Shown: positions 20,741-31,864, counted from the first letter of the stretch. The stretch is DNA of 64,000 nt from Bacillus alkalicellulosilyticus (GCF_002019795.1 NZ_KV917381.1:326001-390000); one strand, 5' to 3'. Notes: a model not told the origin generated them from the letters alone. Program-made: numbers and translations.

Positions 20741-22132
20741 ATGTCAGACGAAAAAACACCAAGTTTTAACGTATCTATTATTCCTATTATCTTTTTAGGT
20801 ATTTTTCTAGGGTTAAGTATTTTTGTATATGATGCCGAACCGCATATGGCTTTGTTTCTAGGTGGAGCGGTTGCTGTTATTGTTGCGCTAACACAGGGAT
20901 ATAGTTGGAAAGAGATAGAGGATGGGATGACAGACTCTATTAAAACGGCTATTCCTGCGTTTATTATTATGCTTATTATTGGAATGGTTATTGGAGTTTG
21001 GATTGCTAGTGGGGTTGTTCCAGCTTTAATTTTCTTTAGTTTTGACTTTATGACGCCTACGATATTTTTACCAGCCACATTGCTTTTTTGTAGTGTCGTC
21101 GCTATTGTGACAGGGAGTTCTTGGACAACCGCAGGGACAGCGGGAATTGCCTGTATTTTTATAGGTGAAGGTTTGGGAGTTCCAACAGAGATGGTCGCTG
21201 GGGCCGTTGTGTCTGGAGCGTTTTTCGGGGATAAACTTTCCCCCTTATCAGACTCTACCAATCTTACCCCTTCCATTGTCGGTGTGAAGCTTTATGAGCA
21301 TATTAAACACATGTTATATACGACGCTACCTGCATTTATGATAGGTTTAGTGTTCTTCTTTGTTCTTGGTTTGTGGACAACTGAAGGTCAGGGATCTAAT
21401 GGGGAGACCCAAGAACTGCAAAGCATATTAGGAGATACGTTCGTGTTTTCTCCATGGCTCTTATTACCGCCTCTTGCGGTTATTACGATGATATTATTTA
21501 AAATGCCAGCTATCCCGAGTCTCATTGTCGGTGTAGTATTAGGAAGCGTCATGCATGTAACGGTTCAAAGCGGAAGCATGAGCGAGATGCTGACCACGCT
21601 TTATAGTGGATTCTCTGTTGAAACAGATTCAGACACGATGAACAATATTCTCTCTCAAGGTGGCATGTCTGATATGTACTCGGTCATTGCCCTAGCAATG
21701 GTAGCCTTAGGCTTTGGTGGCATTATGAATAAGTGCGGCATGCTTCATGCGATAGTCATGGGGATGATGAAATTTGTGAAAAGTACTGGAAACTTAATTG
21801 CAACGACGCTCGCTTCCGGTATATTTATCAATATTTTCAGTGCAAACCAATACTTAGCCGTTATCATACCTGGTCAGATGTTTAAAGAGTCCTATGAAAA
21901 AAACAACTTACACCAAAAGAACTTATCAAGGGCAATGGAGGGTAGTGGTACGCTAACTGCTCCATTAATCCCTTGGAACAGCAGTGGAATGTTTATGCTC
22001 ACTGTATTATCGGTAAGTCCAGTAGCGTATGCACCATTTGCGATAGTTTGTTGGCTAACCCCAATAATTGTAGCGGGATACGGATACTTTAATATTACGA
22101 TGGAACCTACGGAGGATAAAGATGAGCAATAA
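20741..22132 (+). CDS. nhaC: Na+/H+ antiporter, NhaC family
   Basis: The 463-residue integral membrane protein has about 11-12 hydrophobic segments. The NhaC signature region 'SGAFFGDKLSPLSDSTNLTPSIVG' is clear, and 'GGIMNKCGML' and 'NIFSANQYLAVIIPGQMF' follow the family. NhaC exchanges Na+ for H+ and supports pH homeostasis in alkaliphilic Bacillus, where it was first described. CGGAGG precedes ATG 20741. It is monocistronic, between selO and the yndGHJ-like cassette, with a good terminator. Confidence 0.93.
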   Translation: MSDEKTPSFNVSIIPIIFLGIFLGLSIFVYDAEPHMALFLGGAVAVIVALTQGYSWKEIEDGMTDSIKTAIPAFIIMLIIGMVIGVWIASGVVPALIFFSFDFMTPTIFLPATLLFCSVVAIVTGSSWTTAGTAGIACIFIGEGLGVPTEMVAGAVVSGAFFGDKLSPLSDSTNLTPSIVGVKLYEHIKHMLYTTLPAFMIGLVFFFVLGLWTTEGQGSNGETQELQSILGDTFVFSPWLLLPPLAVITMILFKMPAIPSLIVGVVLGSVMHVTVQSGSMSEMLTTLYSGFSVETDSDTMNNILSQGGMSDMYSVIALAMVALGFGGIMNKCGMLHAIVMGMMKFVKSTGNLIATTLASGIFINIFSANQYLAVIIPGQMFKESYEKNNLHQKNLSRAMEGSGTLTAPLIPWNSSGMFMLTVLSVSPVAYAPFAIVCWLTPIIVAGYGYFNITMEPTEDKDEQ

Positions 22133-22135
22133 ATA

Positions 22136-22167
22136 AGGCGACTGTGATTCTTTTTTCACAGTCGCCC
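22136..22167 (+). terminator. Terminator after nhaC
   Basis: AAGGCGACTGTGA pairs with TCACAGTCGCCCTT around a T-rich loop. Confidence 0.85.
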
Positions 22168-22245
22168 TTACTTTTATGGTAATGTTTAGTAATAAGGTAG
22201 TGAAAATTATTACTATATTGGAGCCGGAAGTGAGGGAGCAAGATT

Positions 22246-23142
22246 GTGAAATCTAAGCCGATTTATGTTGAGATAGAGATTGAAAGTGATATGGAACGAG
22301 TATGGGAGTACACTCAAAACCCAAGTATTCATGAGCAATGGGATTTACGGTTCTCTGAAATATCATATTTGCCTAAAGCAAAGGAGGAAGACCTCCAAAA
22401 GTTCTTATATAAAACGAATATTGGATTTGGGCTCAGCATTGCGGGAGAGGGAGAAAGTGTAAAAACAATCCAAAAAGATAATGAGAGGATGTCTTCTCTA
22501 AAATTTTGGACTAATCATCCTTTGTCACTTATTCGAGAGGGTAGTGGGTATTGGAAGTATGTTCAAACAGAAAGTGGGATTCAATTTTTTACTCAATATG
22601 ACTATAGAACTCGTTTTGGTTTGTCGGGAAAAATGATCGATATATTATTTAAGCCACTCATCGGGTGGGCGACTGCATGGAGTTTTGATTGTTTACGTAT
22701 TTGGATTGAGAAGGAAATTCCACCGCGAATTTCCCTTCTAAGAACAATGTACCATTTTATTATTAGTTTTGTGTTAGCTTTTATTTGGATTTATCAAGGA
22801 TTAGTTCCTAAGATTCTTCATCAAGAAGCGGGTGAACTGGCGTTACTAAAAGGGACTGGCTTGTTTCAAGGAAATGAAGTGTTGTTTTTGTATGGGTTGG
22901 GTATTGGCCAAATTGTGTTTGGTTTGCTTTTTCTATGGATTAATCGGCAGAAATGGCTGCACCTCGTTAACATAGCTGCTCTTCTAGCATTAGGTGTTGG
23001 GGCTTATTTCAGTCAAGGCGTTGTCTTTGCTGGTCCTTTTAATCTACCCACGATAACTGTTGCCGTAGTTGGGTATTCTGTCATAGCACTATTAAATCTT
23101 CAAGATTTGCCAAGTGCTTCAAGGTGTAAAAGACGTCGATAG
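22246..23142 (+). CDS. SRPBCC plus DoxX-like membrane protein (YndG-like)
   Basis: The 298-residue protein has an N-terminal soluble domain (about 1-155) that looks like an SRPBCC/polyketide-cyclase lipid-binding fold ('VEIEIESDMERVWEYTQNPSIHEQWD'). It is followed by four membrane helices of DoxX-like type (about 170-290). It starts with GTG 22246 after GAGGGAG. With the next two genes it reproduces the order I recall for the B. subtilis yndG-yndH-yndJ cluster. Function is unknown; the fold pair suggests handling of a hydrophobic compound at the membrane (inference). Confidence 0.72.
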   Translation: MKSKPIYVEIEIESDMERVWEYTQNPSIHEQWDLRFSEISYLPKAKEEDLQKFLYKTNIGFGLSIAGEGESVKTIQKDNERMSSLKFWTNHPLSLIREGSGYWKYVQTESGIQFFTQYDYRTRFGLSGKMIDILFKPLIGWATAWSFDCLRIWIEKEIPPRISLLRTMYHFIISFVLAFIWIYQGLVPKILHQEAGELALLKGTGLFQGNEVLFLYGLGIGQIVFGLLFLWINRQKWLHLVNIAALLALGVGAYFSQGVVFAGPFNLPTITVAVVGYSVIALLNLQDLPSASRCKRRR

Positions 23143-23159
23143 AGTAGAAGGTGATAAGC

Positions 23160-23837
23160 TTGTCAATTTATGAGAAGGCTCTCGGAAAAGAATATAAGAA
23201 GATGCACCCTAAGTTACAGGAAAAGTTTGGTTTAACAAGTCAAGCTAATATAGCAAGCATAAGTAGAGGAGTTATGGATGAAATTTGGGGCGGACGCATT
23301 TTTATGTATCCTTTCTTACAATTAGGGACGCTTAAACATATTTCGTTTCGAGAAAGAGGATCTCAAATCCCGTTTACTCTAGAAAACTATGCTTATAAAA
23401 ATTCAATTGGTCAAGAGTGTATGGCGTGGAATCGTAGTTTTAATTTTTCAAAAACAAGGCATTTCGATGCAACGATGGTGTATAGCTCTAAAACAAAAGG
23501 AATAGTAGATTACTTGGGTATCGACCAAGATTTTGTTACAAAAATAGATTTATCTGTTTTAGAAAATGGAGGAATTCGCCTTTTATCTGGTCCATTGGTA
23601 TTTAACAATATGGGTATAAAATTTAATATCCCTTCGTTTATTTCAGGAGTTGCTGAAGCTGTTGAATGGTATGATGAGATAAATGAGAAATTCCATATTA
23701 AAGTTGAAGTAAAAAACAAAATGTTTGGTACGATTTTTGGATATAAAGGGACTTTTAAAACCGAATATTACTCCTGTACTGGTGGAATTCCTAAAAATAA
23801 GAAGCCAAGAAAAGAAGGTACCATGAATGTATTGTGA
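23160..23837 (+). CDS. DUF4166 domain protein (YndH-like)
   Basis: The 225-residue protein begins MSIYEKALGKEYKKMHPKLQ. Its spacing and the segments 'GVMDEIWGG', 'ECMAWNRSF' and 'GVAEAVEWYDE' match the DUF4166 family. I choose TTG 23160, because AGAAGGTG lies 6 bp upstream; GTG 23151 is inside that site. The gene overlaps neither neighbour but lies only 17 bp from the DoxX-like gene and 78 bp before the YndJ-like gene, which indicates an operon. No catalytic motif is recognisable and there is no membrane segment. Confidence 0.75.
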   Translation: MSIYEKALGKEYKKMHPKLQEKFGLTSQANIASISRGVMDEIWGGRIFMYPFLQLGTLKHISFRERGSQIPFTLENYAYKNSIGQECMAWNRSFNFSKTRHFDATMVYSSKTKGIVDYLGIDQDFVTKIDLSVLENGGIRLLSGPLVFNNMGIKFNIPSFISGVAEAVEWYDEINEKFHIKVEVKNKMFGTIFGYKGTFKTEYYSCTGGIPKNKKPRKEGTMNVL

Positions 23838-23915
23838 AGCCACTATAAAACAAATCAATTGTTTCAGTACCCCCATGTCTTTAAAGTCGTTTGTTTTCAG
23901 TAAAGGAAGAAGCTT

Positions 23916-25604
23916 ATGAAAAAAATAGTAATTGTACAAGCAGTTATAGGTTTGCTCGTTTGGTTAGTAACTTTATTTTTATTGCAACTCCCAATTGTAG
24001 AGAGATTGTTGCTTTTTGCCATGTTTGTCGTTGTCCCTTTAGCCTTATCTTTAACAGAGACAAAATACCGTGATGGAACCTATTTTAAAACATATGTAAC
24101 ATGTGTCTACCTATACCCTGCAGCTGTCATACTAGCTTTTCTATCTTTCTTATTTCCGCCAGGGCTATTGGCTGGGGTATTAGCACTGGGGTGGTTAATT
24201 TGGACCGGTCTTGTTTTTTTATTTGGTTTACAAAGATTGCTAGCCAGAGGGTTTTATATTATTGAAGAAGTAAGTATAGACATTGGGCTAATGTACCTCA
24301 TTTTAGGTGGAGCATGGTTTACTATTTTTCAATTTGGTCTAGATGTGATGGGGTTTGGGGCTTTGATTATTTTATTAACCGCAATACATTTTCATTTCTC
24401 TGCTTTTATTACTCCTATATTTGCTGGATTACTAGGAAGAGTGATAAGACAGTCTGCTGCCCCAATGCCTATGTCTTACCAAGTGGCTACAATCGGTATC
24501 ATGATTAGCTCACTAGGAATTGCATTGGGTATTACCTATTCAAGAGTAATTGAGTTTTCCTTTGTTCTTATTTTTGTGAGTTGTTTGTGGATATACACGT
24601 ATTTAATTGTGGTTACACATAGAAAGAGGATAGTGAATAAGATTGCCTACACCCTTTTAGCAATTTCCTCAATCACCTTACTGTTTACGATGACCCTTTC
24701 TATTTATTATGGATTAGGAAGATTACTCAATCTCACCTTAATCACCATACCTGACATGGTCTGGTTACATGGCATTGGAAATGCTTTCGGTTTTGTATTT
24801 CTTGGTGTTATTGGTTGGTTACTTCTATCTCCTAAGATGCATCGTAGTTGTTATGGGGTTTCGTTTAGCAAGATTTATGGTAAAACCAAAATTGGTTCAA
24901 ATTTTTTTGATAGGCATAATTACCGAGATAAGAAGAATTCTTGTCATGGTCTTGTGGAAAGTATTGATTGTTTTGAGCAGGGACATTTTCAACCAAACAA
25001 GGTTCACGGTGACATAAAAGGGTTTTATGAAAATACAGTAAACTATGAAATGAAGTCTTCAACAACCTGGCATTTTGGATTTCAGACACTTTCTTTCGTA
25101 TATAACCAGATCAGCTCGACCATTGAACAACTTAATATTCCAAGGAATGAACCTGATGAAGAGTTTGTAGTTGATAATCAAATTCTTGCTATAGATAGTA
25201 AGAAGGATGGAAGAGAAAAAGTTAGAGCTTGGGTAAGAACATCGAGAAAAACAGGGAAAGCCGTTTTTGTTGCTGCGTATTCTTATCATCAGTATGAAGG
25301 AAATAAATATTTAAATATAGCGTTACCTCTTCCACTTGGGCAAATGACAGGAGTTCTTCGTTTTGAGAATCCGTCTAGTGGAGATGGAATGGTGTTAACT
25401 AGTTTTGGGAAGGAAAATAATAAAGGAGACGAGGGAATATATTTTGTGACGAGATGGTTTTCCGTTCGATTACCTCTTAGTGAACATTTTATTATCGAAG
25501 TACCGAATTCATCAGAGAATCAAATAACAGCAAAACATGAAATGTGGCTTCTAGGTATAAGATTTCTATCCATTAATTACTTGATTGAGAAACGAACGAC
25601 GTAA
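23916..25604 (+). CDS. yndJ: YndJ-like multi-spanning membrane protein
   Basis: The 562-residue protein has about nine or ten hydrophobic helices in residues 1-310. A soluble C-terminal domain of about 240 residues contains 'YNQISSTIEQLNIPRNEPDEEFVVD'. Length and layout match Bacillus YndJ, a protein of unknown function. The C-terminal part is reminiscent of the lipocalin- or DUF4166-type modules of its neighbours, which hints that the three act together. AAGGAAG precedes ATG 23916. A bidirectional terminator shared with glnS follows. Confidence 0.75.
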   Translation: MKKIVIVQAVIGLLVWLVTLFLLQLPIVERLLLFAMFVVVPLALSLTETKYRDGTYFKTYVTCVYLYPAAVILAFLSFLFPPGLLAGVLALGWLIWTGLVFLFGLQRLLARGFYIIEEVSIDIGLMYLILGGAWFTIFQFGLDVMGFGALIILLTAIHFHFSAFITPIFAGLLGRVIRQSAAPMPMSYQVATIGIMISSLGIALGITYSRVIEFSFVLIFVSCLWIYTYLIVVTHRKRIVNKIAYTLLAISSITLLFTMTLSIYYGLGRLLNLTLITIPDMVWLHGIGNAFGFVFLGVIGWLLLSPKMHRSCYGVSFSKIYGKTKIGSNFFDRHNYRDKKNSCHGLVESIDCFEQGHFQPNKVHGDIKGFYENTVNYEMKSSTTWHFGFQTLSFVYNQISSTIEQLNIPRNEPDEEFVVDNQILAIDSKKDGREKVRAWVRTSRKTGKAVFVAAYSYHQYEGNKYLNIALPLPLGQMTGVLRFENPSSGDGMVLTSFGKENNKGDEGIYFVTRWFSVRLPLSEHFIIEVPNSSENQITAKHEMWLLGIRFLSINYLIEKRTT

Positions 25605-25620
25605 GTGGAGGAAAAGAGAA

Positions 25621-25668
25621 GAAGAGGCTGTGACAAAAGGTTGCGTTTACCCTATGTTCAGCCTCTTC
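25621..25668. terminator. Bidirectional terminator between yndJ and glnS
   Basis: GAAGAGGCTG and CAGCCTCTTC form the stem between convergent genes. The inner arm carries TGACAAAAGGT, so it is a decayed member of the ACAAAAGGT family. Confidence 0.75.
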
Positions 25669-25687
25669 TTATTTACTTTTATAATCG

Positions 25688-27361
25688 TTACAACTTAAAC
25701 GAACTCTTCAACGATACAACTAAGTTAAAGACAAGCTTGTTTTCTGTCGTGTGCTTAGGGTCGACACTAAAGTAGCCATGTCTAAAAAATTGAAATTTAT
25801 CTTGAGGGCTAGCATCCTTCATATTCGGTTCGACAAAGCCTTGAAGAATTTGAAGAGAATTTGGGTTCACTTGGTCTAGGAACGATTTTTCTACCTCTGG
25901 CTCTGTAGATTCTGCCTCAAGTTCGGTTGGGTCTTCACTTACTAGTAATGGTTCGTACAGGCGGAACTCAGCAGGCACTGCTTGAGAAGCATCCACCCAA
26001 TGAAGTGTTCCTTTTACCTTACGCCCGGTAAAGCCCGAACCACTCTTCGTTTCGATATCGTACGTACAATGAATTTCAACAACATTCCCATTTTCATCCT
26101 TAACAAAGTCTTCACACTTAATGAAGTACGCATGCTTTAAGCGAACCTCGTTTCCAGGGAAAAGACGGAAATACTTTTTCGGCGGATCTTCCATGAAGTC
26201 TTCTTGCTCAATATATATTTCTCTTGAAAACGGGATTTGTCTTGAACCCATTTCTGGATTTTCAGGGTTGATTTCAGCTTCTAGCATTTCTGTTTGTCCT
26301 TCAGGATAGTTTGTAATTACTACTTTTAAAGGACGTACGACACCCATTGTTCGCGGAGCTTTCAGTTTCAAATCTTCACGAACAAAGTGATCTAACATTT
26401 GTGAGTCGACCACACCTGAGCCTTTCGATATACCTGTTTCTCTAACAAATGCTCGTATCGCCTCTGGTGTATAGCCTCTTCTTCGTAATCCAGAAATGGT
26501 TGGCATTCGTGGGTCATCCCATCCATCGACGAACCCTTCATCAACAAGCTGTTTTAACTTACGCTTACTCATCACAGCATTCGTAATGTTTAAACGACCG
26601 AACTCAATTTGTTGTGGTTTACTTTCCATTTCACATTCTTCAACAATCCAATTGTACAGTGGACGTTGGTCTTCAAACTCAGTCGTACAAATTGAATGAG
26701 TGACATCTTCAATCGCATCTTCTAATGGATGAGCGAAGGAGTACATAGGATAAATACACCATTGATCTCCAGTGTTATGATGTGTGGCATGAGAAATTCG
26801 ATAAATGACAGGGTCACGTAAGTTAATATTCGGTGAATTCATATCGATTTTGGCACGTAATACCTTTTCTCCGTTTCCGAATTCCCCTTTTTTCATGCGT
26901 TCAAATAAATCTAAGTTCTCTTCAATCGAACGTCCTCGATAAGGACTGTCTTTTCCAGGCTCAGTTAACGTCCCACGGTAGGCACGAATCTCTTCTTGAG
27001 TCAGGTCATCGACATACGCTTTTCCTTTTTTGATAAGAAGAACCGCTCGTTCGTACATTTCTTGGAAGTAATCTGAAGCAAAAAATAATCCGTCCCAATC
27101 ATACCCTAACCATTGCACATCTTCTTTAATAGCATGAACATATTCGGAATCTTCCTTCAATGGATTTGTGTCATCAAAACGGAGGTTTGTTTTTCCGTTA
27201 AATTCATCTGCTAAATCAAAATTAATGACAATCGATTTGGCATGTCCGATGTGTAAATATCCATTGGGCTCAGGAGGAAAGCGTGTAATGACGTGTTTTC
27301 TTTTTCCGCTGGCTAGATCATCTTTTATAATATTTCGAATAAAGTTTGAGTTATGCTCCAC
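25688..27361 (-). CDS. glnS: Glutaminyl-tRNA synthetase
   Basis: It charges tRNA-Gln with glutamine directly. The 557-residue class I enzyme shows '[15 protein letters not shown]' (HIGH near residue 37-40 of this start) and the KMSKS equivalent '[11 protein letters not shown]' around residue 264. C-terminal anticodon-binding beta-barrels are present. Discrimination from GluRS is supported by the GlnRS-type '[11 protein letters not shown]' and '[10 protein letters not shown]' segments. I choose GTG 27361 because GAAAGGG lies 9 bp upstream; TTG 27370 directly abuts that site. Most Bacillus species use Glu-tRNA-Gln amidation by GatCAB, so a full GlnRS is unusual. Confidence 0.95.
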   Translation of the reverse strand: MEHNSNFIRNIIKDDLASGKRKHVITRFPPEPNGYLHIGHAKSIVINFDLADEFNGKTNLRFDDTNPLKEDSEYVHAIKEDVQWLGYDWDGLFFASDYFQEMYERAVLLIKKGKAYVDDLTQEEIRAYRGTLTEPGKDSPYRGRSIEENLDLFERMKKGEFGNGEKVLRAKIDMNSPNINLRDPVIYRISHATHHNTGDQWCIYPMYSFAHPLEDAIEDVTHSICTTEFEDQRPLYNWIVEECEMESKPQQIEFGRLNITNAVMSKRKLKQLVDEGFVDGWDDPRMPTISGLRRRGYTPEAIRAFVRETGISKGSGVVDSQMLDHFVREDLKLKAPRTMGVVRPLKVVITNYPEGQTEMLEAEINPENPEMGSRQIPFSREIYIEQEDFMEDPPKKYFRLFPGNEVRLKHAYFIKCEDFVKDENGNVVEIHCTYDIETKSGSGFTGRKVKGTLHWVDASQAVPAEFRLYEPLLVSEDPTELEAESTEPEVEKSFLDQVNPNSLQILQGFVEPNMKDASPQDKFQFFRHGYFSVDPKHTTENKLVFNLVVSLKSSFKL

Positions 27362-27449
27362 TAAAATCAACCCTTTCTACTGTCTCTGCTCTTTGATATA
27401 ATTTTCCATTATACACTATGTAATAGTCAATATTGTAACACAAGTCGAG

Positions 27450-27467
27450 TTGTGAGCAAATTCTCGA
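27450..27467. promoter_or_regulatory. Candidate Rex operator between glnS and ldh
   Basis: TTGTGAGCAAATTCTCGA matches 11 of 14 defined positions of the Rex consensus TTGTGAANNNNTTCACAA. Rex controls ldh in B. subtilis. The site is about 145 bp from the ldh start, rather far, so this is a weak call. Confidence 0.3.
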
Positions 27468-27576
27468 TCGGTATCTAGCAAAAAACAAGGAGCTGCTTGT
27501 TTCCTCAGTGGATATTCCAAATGGAATTGCGGAAGCTAGAAGAGTACAGTTATCATTTATAATCAGTTATACTTAG

Positions 27577-28557
<981 letters not shown>

Positions 28558-28569
28558 GAAACAGGAAGA

Positions 28570-28695
28570 GGATACAGTGACGTAACTAGCTAAAATACTT
28601 GCACTGGCTTCACTCAAAACTTGCTATTAAGGTTTCGGTTTCGTTCAGTGCTTAGAGGGTGGGACAAAAGGTTAAACAACCTTTGTCCCACCCTC
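28570..28695. repeat. Decayed composite repeat plus terminator after ldh
   Basis: The block at 28604-28660 retains TGGCTTCACTC and TTCAGTGC from the composite repeat at 230-384. It runs into the perfect hairpin GAGGGTGGGACAAAAGGTT / AACCTTTGTCCCACCCTC (28655-28695). It separates ldh from the convergent membrane-protein gene and should terminate both. Confidence 0.7.
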
Positions 28696-28714
28696 TTAAA
28701 TGAGCACACTGTTG

Positions 28715-29167
28715 TCACGATTCCCTCTGACGTTCCGCAACCATCTGTAATACCCAAAACCCGTTAAGAACAATGTTAAAGGCTACAGTAAAAAATGCCC
28801 ACATTGGAACGATTTCTTCTCGCATCGAATCCATAAAAAACCACAACAGTATTAAAATTAAAATCCTAATTGCATTTAACCCAATTGTCTTCTTTTCAAG
28901 GAGAAAAATACGCCAAGAAAAGAGTTGGTTGGGGAATTTCTTAACAGAATATAAGTATACAAATAAATAGAAAATCGAAGAAAAGAAAAATAATAAAATA
29001 GGAGCAAATACCATAGCTAAAGCAACAGCACCTACATTATCAATTTCAGGATTGCTATCTCCAAGGAATAATACCATTGATTCATACATTTTAAATAGAG
29101 AATAACAAGAGAAAACGGAAAATAGATAACTTACTATTAGTAGTTTTAATTTTTTTGTGACCTTCAT
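28715..29167 (-). CDS. Hypothetical membrane protein, 3-4 transmembrane helices
   Basis: The 150-residue protein has hydrophobic helices at about 10-28, 45-75 and 93-145 and no recognisable domain. The start is ATG 29167 (MKVTKKLKLLIVSYLF), preceded by GAAAGGATTGACATA. The longer frame up to 29257 begins with a low-complexity YDRYDRY stretch and lacks a ribosome-binding site. It is monocistronic and converges on ldh. No function can be proposed. Confidence 0.65.
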   Translation of the reverse strand: MKVTKKLKLLIVSYLFSVFSCYSLFKMYESMVLFLGDSNPEIDNVGAVALAMVFAPILLFFFSSIFYLFVYLYSVKKFPNQLFSWRIFLLEKKTIGLNAIRILILILLWFFMDSMREEIVPMWAFFTVAFNIVLNGFWVLQMVAERQRES

Positions 29168-29399
29168 TATGTCAATCCTTTCACCGAATGTTTGGTTAGC
29201 ATCATAGTATTTGCTAAGTGTAACATATCTATCATATCTATCATAAGTCCTGTACATACATTACGAATTGTTATCATCACTTTTAATTGATTAAGATGAA
29301 ATCACTATCTACGAGCACATTTTTTGTGAACAAATAGAGGTTCAGGTAAGATGTAAAAAAAGAAATAATAATTGCAGATTTGGTAGGAGGGTCATTATC

Positions 29400-30455
29400 G
29401 TGGAAATAGGATTAAGTACATTTGTTGAAACGACACCAGATGTTAATGGTGAAGTGATAAGTCACGCACAACGAATTCGAGAGGTTGTCGAGGAAATTGT
29501 CCTAGCTGACCAAGTAGGACTAGATGTATTTGGAGTAGGAGAGCATCATAGGGAAGATTTTGCCGCGTCATCTCCTGCAATTATCCTAGCTGCAGCTGCA
29601 TCTCAAACAAAACGAATTAGGTTAACAAGTGCTGTTACTGTGTTGTCCTCTGCAGACCCAGTACGGGTTTTTCAAGATTTTGCTACGGTCGATGCCATAT
29701 CAAACGGTCGAGCAGAGATTATGGCTGGAAGAGGTTCTTTTATTGAGTCGTTTCCCTTGTTTGGTTATAACCTCAATGACTACAATGAATTATTTGAAGA
29801 AAAACTAGAATTGTTATTAAAAATAAGAGATTCAGAAAAGGTGACGTGGAAAGGCGGACACCGTCCAGCGATTGATAACTTAGGTGTGTATCCTCGACCG
29901 GTTCAAGACCCATTACCGGTTTGGATTGGAAGTGGAGGGAATTCAGAGTCTGTTGTGCGTGCAGGGATTCTTGGGTTACCACTTGTGCTAGCGATTATCG
30001 GAGGAAGTCCAATACAGTTTGAGCCTCTTGTGCAACTGTATAAAAAAGCAGTGGATCATGCAGGTCATGACGTCTCGAAGCTAACCGTTGCTTCTCATTC
30101 GCATGGATTCATTGCCAAAAATTCAGAAGAGGCAGCCGATAAATTTTTCCCATCTACTCAGTATGTGATGAATAAGCTCGGAAAAGAACGAGGATGGGGA
30201 CCTTATACTCGTAGAAGCTTTGATGTTGCTCGTAGTTTTGACGGAGCATTATATGTTGGAGACCCGAAAACAGTCGCCGATAAAATCATTCATCTTCGAA
30301 AAAATGTTGGTGTGACACGTTTTATGTTACATGTACCTGTTGGCACAATGCCTCATGAAGATGTCATGAGTGCAATTGAATTATTAGGGAAAGAAGTAGC
30401 TCCAATGGTTCGTGAAGAAATTGCGAGATGGGAAGCTAGTGAACAAGGAAAATAG
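29400..30455 (+). CDS. LLM-class (luciferase-like) flavin oxidoreductase
   Basis: The 351-residue TIM-barrel protein belongs to the bacterial luciferase-like monooxygenase superfamily. 'LDVFGVGEHHREDFAASSPA' and 'SAVTVLSSADPVRVFQDFATVDAISNGRAE' are family hallmarks of the flavin-binding region. Such proteins use FMN or F420; in Bacilli FMN is more likely. It starts with GTG 29400 after GTAGGAGGG. It is monocistronic, with its own terminator. Substrate is unknown. Confidence 0.88.
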   Translation: MEIGLSTFVETTPDVNGEVISHAQRIREVVEEIVLADQVGLDVFGVGEHHREDFAASSPAIILAAAASQTKRIRLTSAVTVLSSADPVRVFQDFATVDAISNGRAEIMAGRGSFIESFPLFGYNLNDYNELFEEKLELLLKIRDSEKVTWKGGHRPAIDNLGVYPRPVQDPLPVWIGSGGNSESVVRAGILGLPLVLAIIGGSPIQFEPLVQLYKKAVDHAGHDVSKLTVASHSHGFIAKNSEEAADKFFPSTQYVMNKLGKERGWGPYTRRSFDVARSFDGALYVGDPKTVADKIIHLRKNVGVTRFMLHVPVGTMPHEDVMSAIELLGKEVAPMVREEIARWEASEQGK

Positions 30456-30511
30456 TAGCAGAGTGGGAAGTTAGGAGATCCCAAGGATTACTCTTTCCTC
30501 TATTTGTCAAT

Positions 30512-30547
30512 AACACCCAGCAGCATAATTATGTTGCTGGGTGTTCT
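30512..30547 (+). terminator. Terminator after the LLM oxidoreductase gene
   Basis: AACACCCAGCA and TGCTGGGTGTT form the stem, followed by CTTG. Confidence 0.8.
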
Positions 30548-30694
30548 TGATCTCATAAGGTAAACAAGGCATAATGAGTATTTTGTAATAGATAGAAACG
30601 AGCGTTTATAACTATTTAACTAACACATTTTAGGCTTTAGACTTAACATAATGAGGTAAATCTTCATAATATTACGAAAGCTGAAGGTGTTAGG

Positions 30695-31864
30695 ATGGGA
30701 GCAACGAAAAAAATGTGTGTTGTCACAACAACATCGATTACGATAAAAACGTTTTTAATAGACCAGCTTTTGTTTCTATCAAAAAAAGGATATGAAATTA
30801 CGATTATTTGTGATTACGACAAAAATTTGGAAAAGATGTTAAATGAGGAAATTCGCTATCAACCCGTCCGAATGAAAAGAGGAATGGATGGTTTCGGTGC
30901 GCTAAAAAGCATTTGGCAGTTGTATCGACATTTTAAGCAAGAACGCTATGACATCGTTCAGTATTCCACTCCCAATGCGGCGTTTTATGCCTCCTTTTCT
31001 TCTTGGCTTGCGAGAACTCCGGTACGACTATATTGTCAATGGGGGATTAGATATGTAGGTTTTACAGGATGGCGTCGACGTTTATGTAAAGCCATCGAGA
31101 AGATGGTTTGTGAGTTTTCAACGTATGTCGAACCAGATAGTAAGGGGAATCTCCTTTTTAGTCATGACGAACACCTTTATCGAAGCAATAAAAGTAACGT
31201 CGTTTGGAATGGCAGTGCCAACGGTGTTGATTTTAGGAGATTTAACATCAAGTATAAAGAAACGTGGCGTAAAGAGGTAAGAAATCAATATCAGATTACG
31301 GAAGACAACATTGTCTTTGGATTTATTGGCCGTTTAACGAAAGATAAAGGGATCAATGAACTGTTTGCTGCATTTAAGTCATTGTCAGAACAATACTCTT
31401 ATGTTCGTCTGCTTTTAATTGGCCCAGATGAGCAATATGGAATTGACGAAGAGTTGAACAATTGGGTAAAGCTACAAAACTCAATCATCCATTGTGGGTT
31501 TGTACATGATGTTGAAACATATTATGCTGCACTCGATGTATTAGTATTACCTAGTTATCGTGAAGGGTTTGGTTCCGTTGTTATTGAAGCAGGAGCGATG
31601 GGAGTACCTGTCATTGTATCCGATATACCTGGTCCAACTGAAGCGATTGAAAAAGGGAAAAGCGGCATTGTCATTCCAAAAGGTGAAATACAACCGTTGA
31701 GTGAAGCAATGAAAGCTATGCTATGCTCCAGTAGAAGAACCAGCATGGGCGAAGCTGCTGTTTCTTTTGTTCATAAACACTTTGACCAGAGGAAACTATG
31801 GGTACACATCCTTTCAGACCGTAACCGCTTACTAACAGAAGCTAGATTTAAAAAAGGGGGTTGA
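30695..31864 (+). CDS. Glycosyltransferase family 4 protein
   Basis: The 389-residue GT-B glycosyltransferase has an N-terminal acceptor-binding half and a C-terminal nucleotide-sugar half from about residue 195 ('FGFIGRLTKDKGINELFAAF'). The E-x7-E motif appears as 'EGFGSVVIEAGAMGVPVI'. Such proteins transfer sugars to exopolysaccharide, teichoic or lipid acceptors. AAGGTG precedes ATG 30695. A GT2 gene begins 6 bp after its stop codon, so the two are coupled. No polymerase or flippase gene is nearby, so the product is unknown. Confidence 0.88.
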   Translation: MGATKKMCVVTTTSITIKTFLIDQLLFLSKKGYEITIICDYDKNLEKMLNEEIRYQPVRMKRGMDGFGALKSIWQLYRHFKQERYDIVQYSTPNAAFYASFSSWLARTPVRLYCQWGIRYVGFTGWRRRLCKAIEKMVCEFSTYVEPDSKGNLLFSHDEHLYRSNKSNVVWNGSANGVDFRRFNIKYKETWRKEVRNQYQITEDNIVFGFIGRLTKDKGINELFAAFKSLSEQYSYVRLLLIGPDEQYGIDEELNNWVKLQNSIIHCGFVHDVETYYAALDVLVLPSYREGFGSVVIEAGAMGVPVIVSDIPGPTEAIEKGKSGIVIPKGEIQPLSEAMKAMLCSSRRTSMGEAAVSFVHKHFDQRKLWVHILSDRNRLLTEARFKKGG

